A DNA stretch of 64,000 nt from Rhizomys pruinosus (lineage: Eukaryota > Chordata > Mammalia > Rodentia > Spalacidae): the NCBI GenBank assembly GCA_009823505.1, contig VZQC01000286.1:669048-733047 (forward strand). Reading direction: 5' to 3'. The translations under genes and the position numbers were made by a program. The notes under the pieces were generated by a model that made no database searches, was not told the origin of the DNA, and saw nothing but the letters and a program-made list of their open reading frames with translations. This document shows positions 22,986-34,375 of the stretch, piece by piece; within the stretch, counting starts at the first letter, position 1; every line of letters starts with the position of its first letter.

Positions 22986-24745
22986 ATTAATTACTTATTT
23001 ATTTATTTATTTATTTTTTTTTATTTATTTATTTTTAACAAATCTAGACCCATGTTCCACCCATTCCCCCACCTGCCCAAGCTAATGCATTCTGCCAAAA
23101 CATGCTTTTCATCTCTTAGTCTTTCGCAATATGTTCCATGTGGAAATTGACTGGTTTGAGCAGAAGTTCACTGTTGCAGTCAGTTTTTTGATGCAGTCTT
23201 GTCTGTTGTGTGTTGTTGTTTGTTTGTTGTTGTTGTGGTTTCCAAGATTAACGCCCAACTGCGTTGGACAAAAGCTCAGGGGGGCCTACACAAGGAAATA
23301 CTTAAAACTAGGTAATGGGGGGGCACTAGCACCTACATATGAGGGATACCATTGTCGTGTTGTTTTTCTGGGACTCTGTTCTTCACTAGCATGATGTCCT
23401 CGAGCTCCAGCCATGTTCCCTGCAAAGCTCTGATGTCGATCTTTCTTCGTTAAAACTGCTCGCATAGACTCAAATTGATGTAGATGTACCGGGACATTTT
23501 CTCTATCCACTCCGTCAGTGAGGGGCATTTTAGGTTGGTTCCAGCTCCTTGCTATGTGAAGAGAGCTGTAATAACAGTGGCCTGCATTTCATCTCTGTGG
23601 TGCAATAATTGTAGGTACATCCCCAGGAGTGGTTGGTATGGCTGGGTCGGGTGCAAGTTCATTCCAAGTCTTCCAAGGGTTCTCCACACTGCTTTCCATA
23701 GTGGCTGTAGAGTTTACATTCCCAGCAGCAGTGATGAGGGTTCCCCTTGCCCCACAACCTCTCCAGCCACAGTTGGGTATCAATCTTTTTCTGATCATAG
23801 CCAGTGTTACTGGAGTAAGATGAAACTTTAAAGTGGTTTTCATTTGCATTTCCCGTTAATGATTAATGAGGTTGAACATTTCTTGAGGTGTTTCTCAGAC
23901 ATCTCTATTTCTCACTTTTGAAGTCTCTGTTCAGTTTCTTGCTCCATCTATTGAGTGGGTCATTTGTTTTTCTTTTTGCTTTGTTTTTTGAGTAGTTTAT
24001 ATATTCTGGAAATCAATGCTTTGTCCAGATGTATCTGCAAGTGAAGGTTTCCTCCTCCCACTCTTGGATTTTCTCTTCACTTCCTTGATGTTTCTTTTGA
24101 TGTACAGAAGATTGGATTTGATGAGGTCCCATTTTGTCCAAGTTTATTTTCGACCTTAATATTTTTTGCTCAGCTGCTGTCTGATTTTCGGAAGTCTGTC
24201 CTTGTTTCCTACGCGGATGTCTTTTATTCTGCTGCCAACTTTTTTCTTCTAACACCTTCATAGTGTGGGTTTCACGTGAGGTCTTTAATCCATCTGGAGT
24301 TGACTTTTGTGACAGGGGTGAGAGGTAAGGGGTTTAATTTCATTCTTCTTACAAGTGGTGATCCAGTTTTGTGCCAAAACCACTTGTGACGATGCTGTCC
24401 TTTTCCTCATTGTGTTTCTTGGCCCCCTTGTCAAATATAATGTTGCTGAAATTGTAGGTGCTCAGATTTGGATCTTCGGTGTTGTTGCCATTGGGTCAAC
24501 AAGTCTGTTTTTGTGCCAGTACCAGGCTATTTTTATGACTATAGCCCTGTAGTAGAGTTTGAAATCTGGTATAGGATCCCCCCTGTTTGCTTCTTTTCAC
24601 TCAGGGTTGTTTGGCTATTCGGGGGCCGTTTGTTTTTCCAAATGAATTGGAAAAACTTTTTTTCCAAGCCTTGAAGAAACTCGTGGGGATTTGATTGGGA
24701 TTGCGTTAAATCTATATTAGAGTTTTGGTAAAATGGACATTTTAC
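22985..24745 (-). mobile_element. 5'-truncated L1, copy C
   Basis: Counterpart of 12538-14295. ORF2 is split into short frames (24013-24261 and 24539-24748) by indels that are absent from copy B. The damage is therefore not ancestral. Confidence 0.83.
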
Positions 24746-24782
24746 CAAATATGTAATTAATTTACCAATTAATTACATATTT
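24727..24782. repeat. Two adjacent hairpins, copy C
   Basis: Exact copy of the structure at 14276-14331. The 15-bp stem is 24747-24761 with 24768-24782, loop ttacca. Confidence 0.88.
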
Positions 24783-24867
24783 AATTGCCAGAACAGAGAG
24801 GGAGCTAGGGGAGAAGTAGGGTATGAATAGACTACCAAACCTAACAGATTTGCTCTAAAACATGGGC

Positions 24868-25420
24868 CTTTCATCAGAGAAAAGCAAACCAAAGCTATAT
24901 TGAAAGTCCATCTTTCCACTGACCTAATGGCAGTCATTAAGAAAAGAATAAATATAAATGGTGGCAAGTATGTGAACATAATGGGAACTAATAGTGGGAT
25001 TATAAAGTAATCCAACCACTATGGGACTTATTATGGAGGTTCCTCAAAAAACTACTAAATTTGGTCTTCCATATTACTTGCCTATACTACTAAAGGGCTC
25101 GATGTCAACATATCAGAGAAGCACTTGCACATCAATCAATTTATTGCAGCGCTATTCATAGTAGCTAAGATATGGAGCTGATTTAGGTATCCGAGAATAG
25201 AGTTAGATAAAGAGAAATGTGGTATACTTACACAATGGAGTATTTTTCAGTCACAAAGAAGAACAAGTTGCTACCTTGCAGGAAAATGGGTACAATTTGA
25301 CATAGGCATATTCCATGAATTAAACTAGTCCCAAAGAGCATATGCTATGTCTGCTATGTGATTCATAGATTTTACAGAAATACAAAAAATAATGGTTATG
25401 TACATATGCCATGAAGTAGA
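24868..25420 (+). mobile_element. Old L1 ORF2 3' portion, copy C
   Basis: Counterpart of 14415-14960. Here the stretch tacacaatggagtatttttc is closer to the L1 consensus than in B (tagacacgatggaaattttc), so B carries errors or substitutions at that point. Confidence 0.7.
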
Positions 25421-25427
25421 ATTTAAG

Positions 25428-25620
25428 GGTCTGGAGAAATGTCTCAATAGCGAAGAACACTGAGTACTCTTGCAGAGGACCTGGCTCAATGCCCAGACCT
25501 ACATGGCAGCTAAACAACTGTATATAACTAACTCCAGTTCCACCAGGCATCTGAGACCCTCTTTCTGAACCTATTCTCTGGAATATTATCACACGATATA
25601 AGAGTAAATGTCTATGTGGC
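25428..25620 (+). mobile_element. Degenerate B2 SINE, copy C
   Basis: Counterpart of 14968-15150, with several short insertions. Confidence 0.73.
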
Positions 25621-26119
25621 CCTGGCCCTTGATTTGTGTTCCTGCCTGGATGTATACTCTTTGAGTACAGGCCTGCCCAGAAGAAAATAGTCAAAATCAC
25701 ATGGAAACACTCTGTGGGCAAAAGGGCAGTGGCCTGGCTGAATCAACTACAACCTCTTTAACCTTTCTTTGCTTTCATTAAGGTGTGCTTGCCCTGGTAT
25801 GGTAAAGAAAGGGACAAAAAAGGCATATTCTCCTTCCTCACAAAAAGGTCATATGTGTGGACTGGCCTGAGGCTCACTCAGATAGTAAATTTCAGTTTAC
25901 TCACAGAACAGTGAGCATAAGAGTCACAATCTGTGTTATAGCTTTTGGGTCTGATCTTTTCTGTCTTGTCTTTCCTTTCCTGGAGTTCCTGGCTCATGCT
26001 CATAGAGGGTGTCCTAATATAATCACCATGGATGGATTGCTTCAGAGTTGCCTGTGCTGAAATCACTGTTCTAGAACCTTCTGATGCATCCAGGAATGCC
26101 AGTACTGTTTCCCCCTTAG

Positions 26120-26362
26120 GCTTTGCAAACAGATGTTTTGACAGATAATCCCTGCTCCTTGGGATTCTCTTCCTGGGAATTACTGAACCCTGGATCCCAC
26201 GCGGTTTCAGAAAAGACTGCTTTACAGTTGGATCACTGCTACGATAAAAGTCAAGAAGTTTCAGGGTTCACATTGCAATACAAGGAGATCCATCCTGCTG
26301 TTTCTAAAAGCTCCACACACTTAACTGAAATAGAAAGTTGCAGTTTCCCACCGTCTTAGAAG
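26120..26362 (+). CDS. Exon-like open frame, copy C (unrecognised)
   Basis: Identical to 15647-15889, including the tttcccccttag acceptor-like sequence and the terminal TAG. See that entry. Exact identity over this stretch argues that B and C represent one locus. Confidence 0.25.
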
Positions 26363-26579
26363 ATAGAAAGATTGCCTTTGTGTGATCTTCACAAAGATGC
26401 CAAAGTCATAGAGAAAATTCACGGTATTTTCAGCCTATGCCATCCTTGATACATTACTGTCCAAGGGACTATGAGAGACTTGATGTGGATTCATCATGGC
26501 TCCCCAAGATGAGTGCCTTTTTTTTTTTTTAACTGTATTTCTTGAAAATGAAGAAAGACTAACCATGAGGATATTTTTA

Positions 26580-27430
26580 AGTATATATTTTTCTTTTTAT
26601 TTTCTTTTTTATTATTTTTTTATTGATGCTTTGTTTATTTCATACATCAGTTTCCAATTTAGTTCAGGCATATATCCCCTTCCCTTCTCCCCACCCCACC
26701 CCTAACCCATCCCAGATCAAGCAGTCTGCCGTACTTTTCTGCATCTTTCTCTGTTTTGTGTTTTGGTTTTCAATTTTGTTTTAACAATAAGTGATATTTT
26801 TTTTTTGTGAGTACAAGCATCCTTTTTGTAAAACCAATTTGCAAAGCAGTTGGGGCCGGCCCAAAGCCACACAGCTTTCATAGGTCCCACATCCAGCAGG
26901 GGGGCATGTATGTTCAATCAAGTTGATCAAAGAGTGTCCAATCTATATGTTTAGTTTCATCACCATTCACCCCAACGCAGCCCTTACATTCTAACCCACA
27001 CCCCCTCTTCCAAAGATTGTTCCCTAGGATTAGAAAGGGGCACAGGTGGATGGGAGGCAAAACATTACTTTCTCTGGAGCTGTTTCCTTGGTCTCTAGTC
27101 AATTCTGGCTGTTTTCTTTATGGGCTGACAGCTTGTCCACAGCATAACCTTTTCGATCCTACTAATTAAAGCACACATCAATTAGATATATAGGGATTTA
27201 AACAAGTAGATATATAGCCTTTTGATCCGACGAATGAAGCACACCAATTAGATATAAGGTATTTAAACAGTACTATTGTTATGAAGGTTACTTTGGTATA
27301 GACACAGATGTTTGGACGGTAGGTTTTAATCCAGAATTCATTTCCTTCTGTTAAGTATGACAGGGTCTTCGTGTGGTTTATTAACATCTCCTGAACATTA
27401 GAGGATGTAAGCTTGTGTGGCATATCAGCC
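26580..27430 (-). mobile_element. L1-type 3' end, copy C and beyond
   Basis: Starts tttttattgatgctttgttt. Unlike copy B, it continues past 27095 through the distal block (ctgacagcttgtccacagca, gatcctactaatta-type sequence) seen at 6730-6934 and 57400-57600. Confidence 0.55.
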
Positions 27431-27640
27431 TTGGGTTATTCCTCCAAGGAGAGAGCTAATAGCCAATTATTTTTGTGGATCATACAGGCATATGTTTGCC
27501 TCGTGCACAGTGTTTCCAGGCAGGGGAGTTGTGTAGGCTGGTGCTGACGGGAGGAGTATTGCTTGCTGACTCAAGGAGACCTATATTTGCTTTAATTGGT
27601 TTAGTGGCCTTTGGTAACACTCTCTGGCATTCCAGAGACC
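27380..27640. repeat. Fold-back of an unclassified repeat
   Basis: The block cctccaaggagagagctaat (about 27441-27460) is followed by its own family in reverse (tttgctttaattggtttagt near 27587, then ctctctggcattccagag). The same family is uninterrupted at 57640-57790, where AATAAA occurs at 57681. The two orientations meet near 27470. Confidence 0.45.
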
Positions 27641-28345
27641 CATCTGTATACTTGCCAGTGGCAGTCTCATAATATTTCCCATGTTTACACCAGGCTCAAC
27701 ACAGGGCCTTTTCACCTCTCTCTTCAGATTATCCAGCAGGTTTTGAAGGCAAGGAGCCTTTACCTTGTGACTTGGGAAGGGTGGAGGGGTGGGAGGGACA
27801 CGGGTGTATATTCGATTGGTGCATATTTAATTGATGTGAGTTCAACAAGTACTCCAGTTTGCCCAGACTCGATCTACAGATACATGGTGTTTTAGGACTT
27901 AGTAAAAGTAAATATGTGTATATTAAACAACATTGGTTTAAAGGCTGATAAAAACGGTAATGCATCTGAGTTAATTGGTGATATAAATTGCTGTTGTCCC
28001 ATTAGCAATTAATTAAAAATGGTATAACAATTACTTTGGGATTAGCATAAACAAATGTTCTCTATAATTTTGCTGTCATATAGCATCACATGTAGCAATC
28101 CTCTTTCACCTATAGGATGACTTTAATTTAAAAATTAAGTTTGTTTTCCAAGTTAATCACATTCAGTAACCCAAAACAGTATGGGTGAATTTGATGAAAT
28201 CTGTGCCTTGATCCCAACCCTATAGGTATGTATAATACAACTGCCTTTTTGAGACTCATGGGTCAAAAAAAAACCTACAAATAAAAAAAGGGGGATACAG
28301 AATAGATACGAAACTTTTTGTCAAACAACCTTGCAATCCAAATTC
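27641..28345. other. Unclassified single-copy DNA
   Basis: No repeat or gene recognised. A pyrimidine-rich AG (cacctctctcttcag, about 27713-27728) is present, but no sustained frame follows. Confidence 0.4.
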
Positions 28346-28503
28346 TTTTTTTTTTTTTTTTGTCTTTTCGAGACAGGGTCTCCCTGTAGCCCCAGCTGTC
28401 CTGGAATTCTCTCTGTCGACCAGGGGGCCTTGAACTCACAAAGATCCGCCCTGCCTCTGCCTCCCAAGTGCTAGGATTAAAGGCGTGCGCCACCACGCCC
28501 GGG
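28346..28503 (-). mobile_element. B1 SINE
   Basis: Full-length antisense B1. A poly-T tail is at 28346-28361, then gagacagggtctccctgtag. It ends gcgtgcgccaccacgcccgg at the 5' end. Low divergence. Confidence 0.9.
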
Positions 28504-29386
28504 AAAAGGATTTGTAAGTTCCCAGTTCCAACGGGCCAGAGTATCACCAACTTAATGGCTGAGAAAGAAAATGCAGCTTTGCAGTGAGTAGGATGTACCA
28601 GAAAGTGCCAGAAGAAGGATTGACTCCTCTGGGCATTGAAGGGAAGAAAAGCCTCAGATTGTTGCAGACATCAGGCCCCTCTGTGGATCCTACTAGTAAC
28701 AACTATTTTTAATGATTCCTAATGAAGCTTACCTTCTAGGTGCCGCAAAGGTTTTAATACAAGAGACTTTCTTAACTCCCCCCATAGAATAAGTAGAAAT
28801 TTGATGATGATGAGGTCGTTCTCCAGCTGTAGATTGGAGCCAGCTGTTATAGAGGTATTCTCTTGTAAAATCGGTAAAACTGCCTTCTTTAATTGACTAA
28901 TGGACATAGAAACTGTGAAAAGGATTATTATTCTCTATTCAGAACCAAATATAATGCTAAAGTCTCCTTAAGCTATGCACTTAAGCAAAATATATTAATA
29001 CAGGAGTTCTGACGTCAACAATGGATTATCCTACCAAGGAGATATTGGCCAGGGGATCCAAGCCCCCACAATAAGTATATATTTTTCATATTCTCTGTTA
29101 GTCCTGTTAAACTACTTAGAGTCATATAAAAAGCCATATATTTTCTCTTCATAATTTTATGGTAACTACCCTTTTTTATACTTAAAAGAAATAGTGCAGA
29201 CAAAAAGAGATACATATTGCATGAGATTCCTGCATCTGTTTAGCATTTTTTACAAAACACATTTTAGCATAACCATCGCTGGGCACCTTAAAATGGAGGG
29301 CTCACTTTACATGAGTGTGATGACCATTGAGTATCACATCATGTGCCAACAGATAGAGTTCATATAGTTGAAAAAAGAATGCAATG
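28504..29386. other. Single-copy DNA with a short minus frame
   Basis: A minus frame at 28719-28907 (62 codons; MSISQLKKAVLPILQENTSI at the start) has a donor-like AAGgtaagc before its stop. I recognise no family and see no acceptor, so it is not called as a gene. No repeat recognised elsewhere. Confidence 0.35.
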
Positions 29387-29611
29387 GGGGCTGGAGAGAT
29401 GGCTCAGTGGTTAAGAGCACTGACTGCTCTTGCGGAGGACCTGGGGTTTGATTCCCAGCACCCGCATGACGGCTAAGAACCATCTTTAACTCCAGTTCCA
29501 GGGGAATCCGATGCCCTCTTCTGATCTCCGCGGCATTGCACAACATGGGTGCACCAACCTACATGCAGACAGTACACTCATATACATAAAAATAATAAAT
29601 AAAAAATTTTA
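29387..29611 (+). mobile_element. B2 SINE, full length with target duplication
   Basis: Complete sense B2. Starts gggctggagagatggctcag and has box-B-like ggtttgattcccagc. The 3' tail carries ctccgcggcattgcacaaca and an AATAAATAAA-type terminus. Flanked by aaaaaagaatgcaatg (29371-29386) and aaaaaagaacgcaatg (29612-29627), a 16-bp duplication with one mismatch. One of the youngest-looking insertions here. Confidence 0.95.
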
Positions 29612-29782
29612 AAAAAAGAACGCAATGTAAAAATCCAGAAACCAGATTTGTGGCAATGTAGATCTGTGATTAAAACCTAAAAATGTTGGTCACTGATAAG
29701 CTTAGGAGAAGTCTTTTTGTTACAAAGGACCAGTGGTGGGTGCCAGAGGGGATTCACATGGTGGGAATTATTTGCCACCTTA

Positions 29783-29975
29783 TATCTAGAGATTCTCAAC
29801 CTCACAAAAGAGCTGGCTTGCTCTTTGTTTAGGGAGCTATCCAGCACACTGGAAGCTGTGTAGCAGCATCCATGGCTCTTGCCTGTTCCATTTCAGTAGC
29901 TTCTCCATTTATTGTCAAGTGCCCCCTTGAGGGAGATGAACAAAATCAGGGCCACTTGAGAACAAATGCCAGTGC
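29783..29975 (-). mobile_element. MER20-like hAT DNA transposon relic
   Basis: Reversed MER20 landmarks: gagattctcaacctc at the left, agcagcatccatggctcttg in the middle, then gtcaagtgcccccttgaggg at the right. A non-autonomous eutherian hAT-Charlie family. Assigned by memory of the consensus; diverged. Confidence 0.55.
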
Positions 29976-30180
29976 TTTCCTCCTGCTGGACCCTCTGTGC
30001 TCCACACTAGCTTCTAGAGTTCAAAACTCGTCATACCTGGAATGAGGACCCAAGTGGCTCTTCTGCTGCAGTCATCTTTAAAACCCATTGTTTCCTCTGT
30101 ACTCAGGCATGACTCTCACAAAAGAAGGTAGGGGGCTGTTTCTTGAAATAGCTCCTTCAGTGAATGATGGTGTCATGGGA

Positions 30181-30185
<5 letters not shown>

Positions 30186-30236
<51 letters not shown>
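30186..30236. repeat. (GA)n microsatellite
   Basis: Uninterrupted ga dinucleotides over about 50 bases. Confidence 0.97.
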
Positions 30237-30238
<2 letters not shown>

Positions 30239-30344
30239 CTAAAAAGTTTCTTAAACTACATTAATGTCTGACTGGAAAAAAGTAAGACACACTTTAACTA
30301 TACAAATTGTCACAGCAAACCTAAGAAAACCAATCTGAATAAAG

Positions 30345-30665
30345 ATAACTTAGTCAGTGAAATGTTTGTGTAGCTAGCATGAGGACCTGAATTCATTCCC
30401 CAGAATACATGTAAAAAACCAAGTGTCTGAGCATGGATTTATAATCCCAACACTTGGGATGCACAGACAGGAAGATCCCTGTGGATTTCTATCTAGCCAA
30501 TGTACCCAGTTGGAGAATTTCCGGCCAATTGAGGGATCTTGTCTCAAAGGACGTGGACAACATTCCTGAGGACAGCACTGGTGGTTGTCCTCTGACTTTC
30601 CAAAGCCTGTATAACCACAGATACATGTACTCTCACCACAACTTACCTTCACACATACACGCATG
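30345..30665 (+). mobile_element. B4 SINE (ID+B1 dimer)
   Basis: ID-like left part (agctagcatgaggacctgaa), B1-like centre (tttataatcccaacacttgg, agacaggaagatccctgtgg) and B4 right end (gatcttgtctcaaaggacgt, then cctctgactttcc and a CA-rich end). Moderately diverged. Confidence 0.75.
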
Positions 30666-30945
30666 CATTCAAAACAAAAGCAGCAAGGAAATCTGTAACT
30701 TTACTAATTGCCACATGGTCTTTTCTGAAAATTTACCTATGGCAAACAAGTAAGTTTACAGAAGAAGCAGCTGACACTCGGATTTTAGGGATTTGATATG
30801 GGCTGGTGGCTTGCCGTAAATAAAGTAGGAGTGTCTTAGCCTAGAAATCAATATAGTTTAAAGAGTGAAAAGAGTTCTAGCTGTTTCCTAATGTTCTCAA
30901 GCATTTATAAACACTGGTTTTCTCTGCCTCTTCCATTTTATATAC

Positions 30946-30946
<1 letters not shown>

Positions 30947-30981
<35 letters not shown>
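30947..30981. repeat. (GATT)n microsatellite
   Basis: About nine gatt units. It sits where the poly-T tail of the adjoining antisense B1 would be. Confidence 0.95.
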
Positions 30982-31125
30982 ATTTTTGAAACAGGATCTC
31001 CTTATAGGGCCAGCTGGCTTAGAATTCACTATGTAGACAAGGCTGGCCTGCATGTCACATATATCTAACTGCCTGTGCCTCCCTCCCGAGAGATGGGATT
31101 AAAAGGATTCTCCACCATGCCTGGT
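30982..31125 (-). mobile_element. B1 SINE, diverged
   Basis: Antisense B1: aaacaggatctccttatagg, then tagacaaggctggcctgcat, ending ccaccatgcctgg. Confidence 0.8.
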
Positions 31126-31259
31126 TTAGTTTGCCATTTAAAAAATGTTATGTAAGATATGAGCAAAATTCAAAAGTTGAAGTTCTAGGAAATGAACACA
31201 TATCTTTTTGAGATTCCCTGCACTTTAGGGAAGTTTTATGTGAAGTATAAGAATCCTAG

Positions 31260-31490
31260 GGGCTGGAGAGATGGCTCAGCAGTTAAGAGCACCGATTGCT
31301 CTTGCAGAGGACCCGGGTTTGATCCCCAGCACCCACATGGCGGCTAAGAACCATCTTTAACTCCAGTTCCAGGGGAATCCAACACCCTGCCCTCTTCTGA
31401 CCTCCACGGCATTGCACGACATGGGTGTACCAACCAACATGCAGCCAGTACACTCATACACATAAAAAATAATAAATAATTAAATTTAAA
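31260..31490 (+). mobile_element. B2 SINE, full length with target duplication
   Basis: Sense B2 with intact 5' end (ggctggagagatggctcagc), box-B-like gggtttgatccccagc and the same 3' tail type as 29387-29611. Flanked by aagaatcctag (31249-31259) and aagaattctag (31491-31501). Confidence 0.94.
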
Positions 31491-31599
31491 AAGAATTCTA
31501 GCTACTTGTGCTCAATAATTTCCCCTACAGGCATCTGCTTTCACTATCAGGTCTCTCTCCCTTGAAAATGTTGCTCTATGAATGTTTTGTTTGGGGGGA

Positions 31600-31730
31600 C
31601 TTGTTCTTATGTAGACCAGGCTGGCCTCAAACCCCATATGTAGCTGAAAATGATGTTGGTTTCCAGATCTTTCCACCTCTACTTCCCAAGTGCCAGCATT
31701 ACAGATGGGTGCCATTATCCCTGGCTGCAG
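31600..31730 (-). mobile_element. B1 SINE fragment
   Basis: Antisense B1 core (tagaccaggctggcctcaaa, cttcccaagtgccagcatta) with a diverged end. Confidence 0.7.
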
Positions 31731-31739
31731 CATCTAATT

Positions 31740-32250
31740 TTTTTTTTACATAAAAATGGGAAACTTTTTTATTGACGTTTTGCACATTTCATACATTACT
31801 GAGTTCAATTTAGACACATTCCCCTTTCCATGTCCCCCACCCCACCCCTGATCCTGCATTCTGCCATATATGTCTTGCATCTTTCTCTCAGTCTTTTTTT
31901 GCCACATTTCCCCCTTTAATTGTATATTACTTCAAAATATGTATACACATACTCCACCAATATACCAGTATTACAAAATCTGAACATAAGCGGTAGGTTA
32001 ATTCTCAAGCTTCTTAAGGGATTCACCTTTTAACCATACTGCTGCTTTCATATAAAAAACAGAACTATAACAAAGACAATGCTTAGTTTGCCTTGCAACT
32101 AGGGATTTTGTGCCAGCATCCACAAATGAGGGACACCATACGTTGTTTGTTTTTCTGGGACTGTGTTAACTTCACTTAGCATAATGTCTTCTAGTTCCAT
32201 CCATTTACCTGCAATGTTCATGATGTCATCTTTCTTTACTGTGCAACATC
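31740..32250 (-). mobile_element. 5'-truncated L1 3' end
   Basis: Poly-T at 31738-31748, then tttttattgacgttttgcac and catttcatacattactgag, a C-rich tract, then further 3'UTR at 32097-32250 (gagggacaccatacgttgtt, ctagttccatccatttacct). Shows directly that the tattgatg-cattcatacatc family seen elsewhere is the L1 3' terminus. Confidence 0.75.
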
Positions 32251-32375
32251 TAATTTTGAAGGTTGAAGGAAAGATGGGTTGTTTCGAATTTGAATTTGGG
32301 GGGTACAATTCTGTGCAGGTTCTAGAGGGCAAATTTAGTGTTAACTTCTTTGGTCACATTTAGAAGAGCAGTTTA

Positions 32376-32534
32376 TAGCTGGGCGCGGTGGTGCGAGCCT
32401 TTAATCCCAGCACTCAGTAGGCAGAGGCAGGAGGATCTTTGTGAGTTCAAGGCCAGCCTTGTCTCCGTAGCCAGTTCCAGGACAGCTGAGGCTACTGAGA
32501 GACCCTGTCTCAAAGAGACCAAAGAATTTTACAT
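32376..32534 (+). mobile_element. B1 SINE with 14-bp target duplication
   Basis: Sense B1: gctgggcgcggtggtgcgag, ttaatcccagcactcagtag, ending agaccctgtctcaaagagac. Flanked by the exact 14-bp repeat agaagagcagttta (32362-32375 and 32535-32548). Confidence 0.95.
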
Positions 32535-32548
32535 AGAAGAGCAGTTTA

Positions 32549-32822
32549 TTTATTTGGGAGTGAGGGGTGGGCAGTGCCGGCTGTCAGTGAAGGAAGATGA
32601 TGAAGCATACATAGTCCAAGAAGGTCCTGTTTCCAGTGGCCACTGTTGCCTCTGACCCACCCAGAGGGAAATACATAAGATGAAAGGACAAGAGAAGCCA
32701 AGTTTGCTTCTCTTGTAGTCATTCTGTTAGTGCAAGAACCACCATTAGCGTCATCTGTGGTACACCTTGATTGGGAACTCTGACCAGTGAAGTTCTGAGG
32801 AGAGTGAAATACACTTGAAGTA
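32549..32822 (-). other. Possible 3'-terminal exon (minus), low confidence
   Basis: On the minus strand an acceptor-like tttcactctcctcag (about 32801) is followed by an open frame of about 80 codons. It runs to TAA near 32546 beside overlapping AATAAA motifs. The B1 at 32376 interrupts the sequence just downstream. No family recognised, so it may be chance. Confidence 0.2.
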
Positions 32823-32879
32823 TCTGCATAGCAAATGGAAGTATAAGAGAAAAAATCATAGTTCATTTGAGAATTTTTT

Positions 32880-33015
32880 TATAGACTCAAGCTGTGAAAG
32901 TCATTCTGCCCCAAACTTTTCTGATTTGAGAGACTGAGGCTGGAACATCACCATCAGTTTCAGGTTATTCATAACTATGGCTAGGATAAGGCCCTGTCTC
33001 AAAAGAGAAAACAAA
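32880..33015 (+). mobile_element. B1-like relic
   Basis: Only the right half is convincing (gactgaggctggaacatcac, then aaggccctgtctcaaaa). Heavily diverged. Confidence 0.35.
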
Positions 33016-33292
33016 AACATATTTTTCCCCCAAATATTCAGGGAGTAAGCTAAGATGTTGGTGAGTTATAATGTAGGTTAGAAATGATGTGTTAGTTTTA
33101 AGTAAAAAAACATAAAACTACAACATAATCAAGCTCCCCTATTAGTGCAGTTGGATTGGACTTTTAAGGAAGTAACAGTAACAATTGTTAGAACCCCTTG
33201 TCTAATCAGTGTGATCATTTTTAGGTCTAGTTTAGAATGTAATTTGTACTGGGAAGATTTTTTTGTGTGGGTTTTAATGAGCAGTTATAGTG

Positions 33293-33294
<2 letters not shown>

Positions 33295-33340
<46 letters not shown>
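33295..33340. repeat. (GT)n microsatellite
   Basis: About 23 gt units without interruption. Confidence 0.97.
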
Positions 33341-33343
<3 letters not shown>

Positions 33344-34135
33344 CTTCTGCTCATGGTCTTAAAAATAGTAATCATACAAGATAAAAAATAGCCAGGGTTG
33401 CTGCACGAAAATAAAGAAACAGAAGCTTTCAGGCCTTGAAGAACTTGCAACAATGGTAAATGTATGCACAGGACCCATGCAGACTCAATCACACAAAACC
33501 AGGAATTTTTTTTAATTGTGATAAATTTCTGTGTTAATTCATCTGGAAAGGACATTTGCTTGGTGACATCATTTTTGAAAACACAGAATAGAACCAACCA
33601 GAAACAACTTGTGTGTTGAGCAGTCCATGGCTGGCCATATAACTGTTACCATTACCATATCTAAATGCAGTTGGACAATCCTGACTTTTCAACATTCTCA
33701 TGGATCAATAATTATTTTTGCATAAAAAGAGACTAAAGCAATCGCCGAGAATATTTAAACTTGAGTGACTTACAGCAGCTTTTGAATTCCTTCCTTTTTT
33801 CTCTTTTTGTAATGCTTGCAACTGAACCATGGGTCTCCCACATGCTAGGCAAGCATTCAACTATGGAGCTACACTCCTGCCTGCATATCACAGATTCTTA
33901 AGTTATTTTTATTTCAAATATCATATGAAAATATTCTATGACAAACTCAAAATTTCTTGGTTTGAGTAGGTATTTCTTTTGGTAACATTTGCTTCTGATG
34001 AACACTGTGAAAGAATTTGACCTTTGCAGAAAACAATACAAATATGAAAATAATTTTATAGACTATGGAGTAATATAGAAATCTCTTAAATGGCTGACCC
34101 TACCACTCCAAGGTGCTTGGGCTCCTGCAGTCTCA
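33341..34135. other. Mostly unclassified DNA with an ID-like relic
   Basis: An antisense ID/B2 5' fragment lies at about 33808-33885 (ctgaaccatgggtctcccac, gctaggcaagcattcaacta). No other feature recognised. Confidence 0.4.
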
Positions 34136-34375
34136 TGCTTAAGAGAAGAAGCTCTTGGCTCTGAGAAACCCTGAGTTCATTCTCATCTGTTCCTTTGGTA
34201 GCAGTGGGATATCAGGCAAAGTGGCCAATCTCTGGGATTCATTTTCCTTTCAAAATAGCACAATAGAACCTACCCCATGAGGCAGTTGTGAAGGTTACAG
34301 AAATAAGGCTCAAAAGAGGAGTCTGTAGCATACATTCTACCCTCAGCGAATGTTAGCTTTATAGAAAATCCTACC
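34136..34375 (+). mobile_element. MIR SINE
   Basis: MIR landmarks in order: cttggctctgagaaaccctg, agtggccaatctctgggatt, ccatgaggcagttgtgaagg, then cagcgaatgttagctt at the 3' side. An ancient mammalian SINE. Confidence 0.7.

Larger units (their letters stand above)
17434..27095 (+). repeat. Large direct repeat, copy C
   Basis: Counterpart of 6936-16612 in the same order and orientation. The offset between B and C grows from 10498 at the start, to 10451 at the hairpin, to 10473 in the unique segment. Small indels therefore accumulate in both directions, as expected for read error rather than block rearrangement. Confidence 0.88.

Noticed and set aside
27178..27423. Minus-strand open frame near the end of copy C
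   Set aside because: Lies entirely in the L1-type 3' end and its adjoining repeat, which other copies interrupt with stops.
32338..32655. 105-codon plus frame at 32338-32655
   Set aside because: The first half is a sense B1; the rest is read through the B1 target site. SINE-derived.
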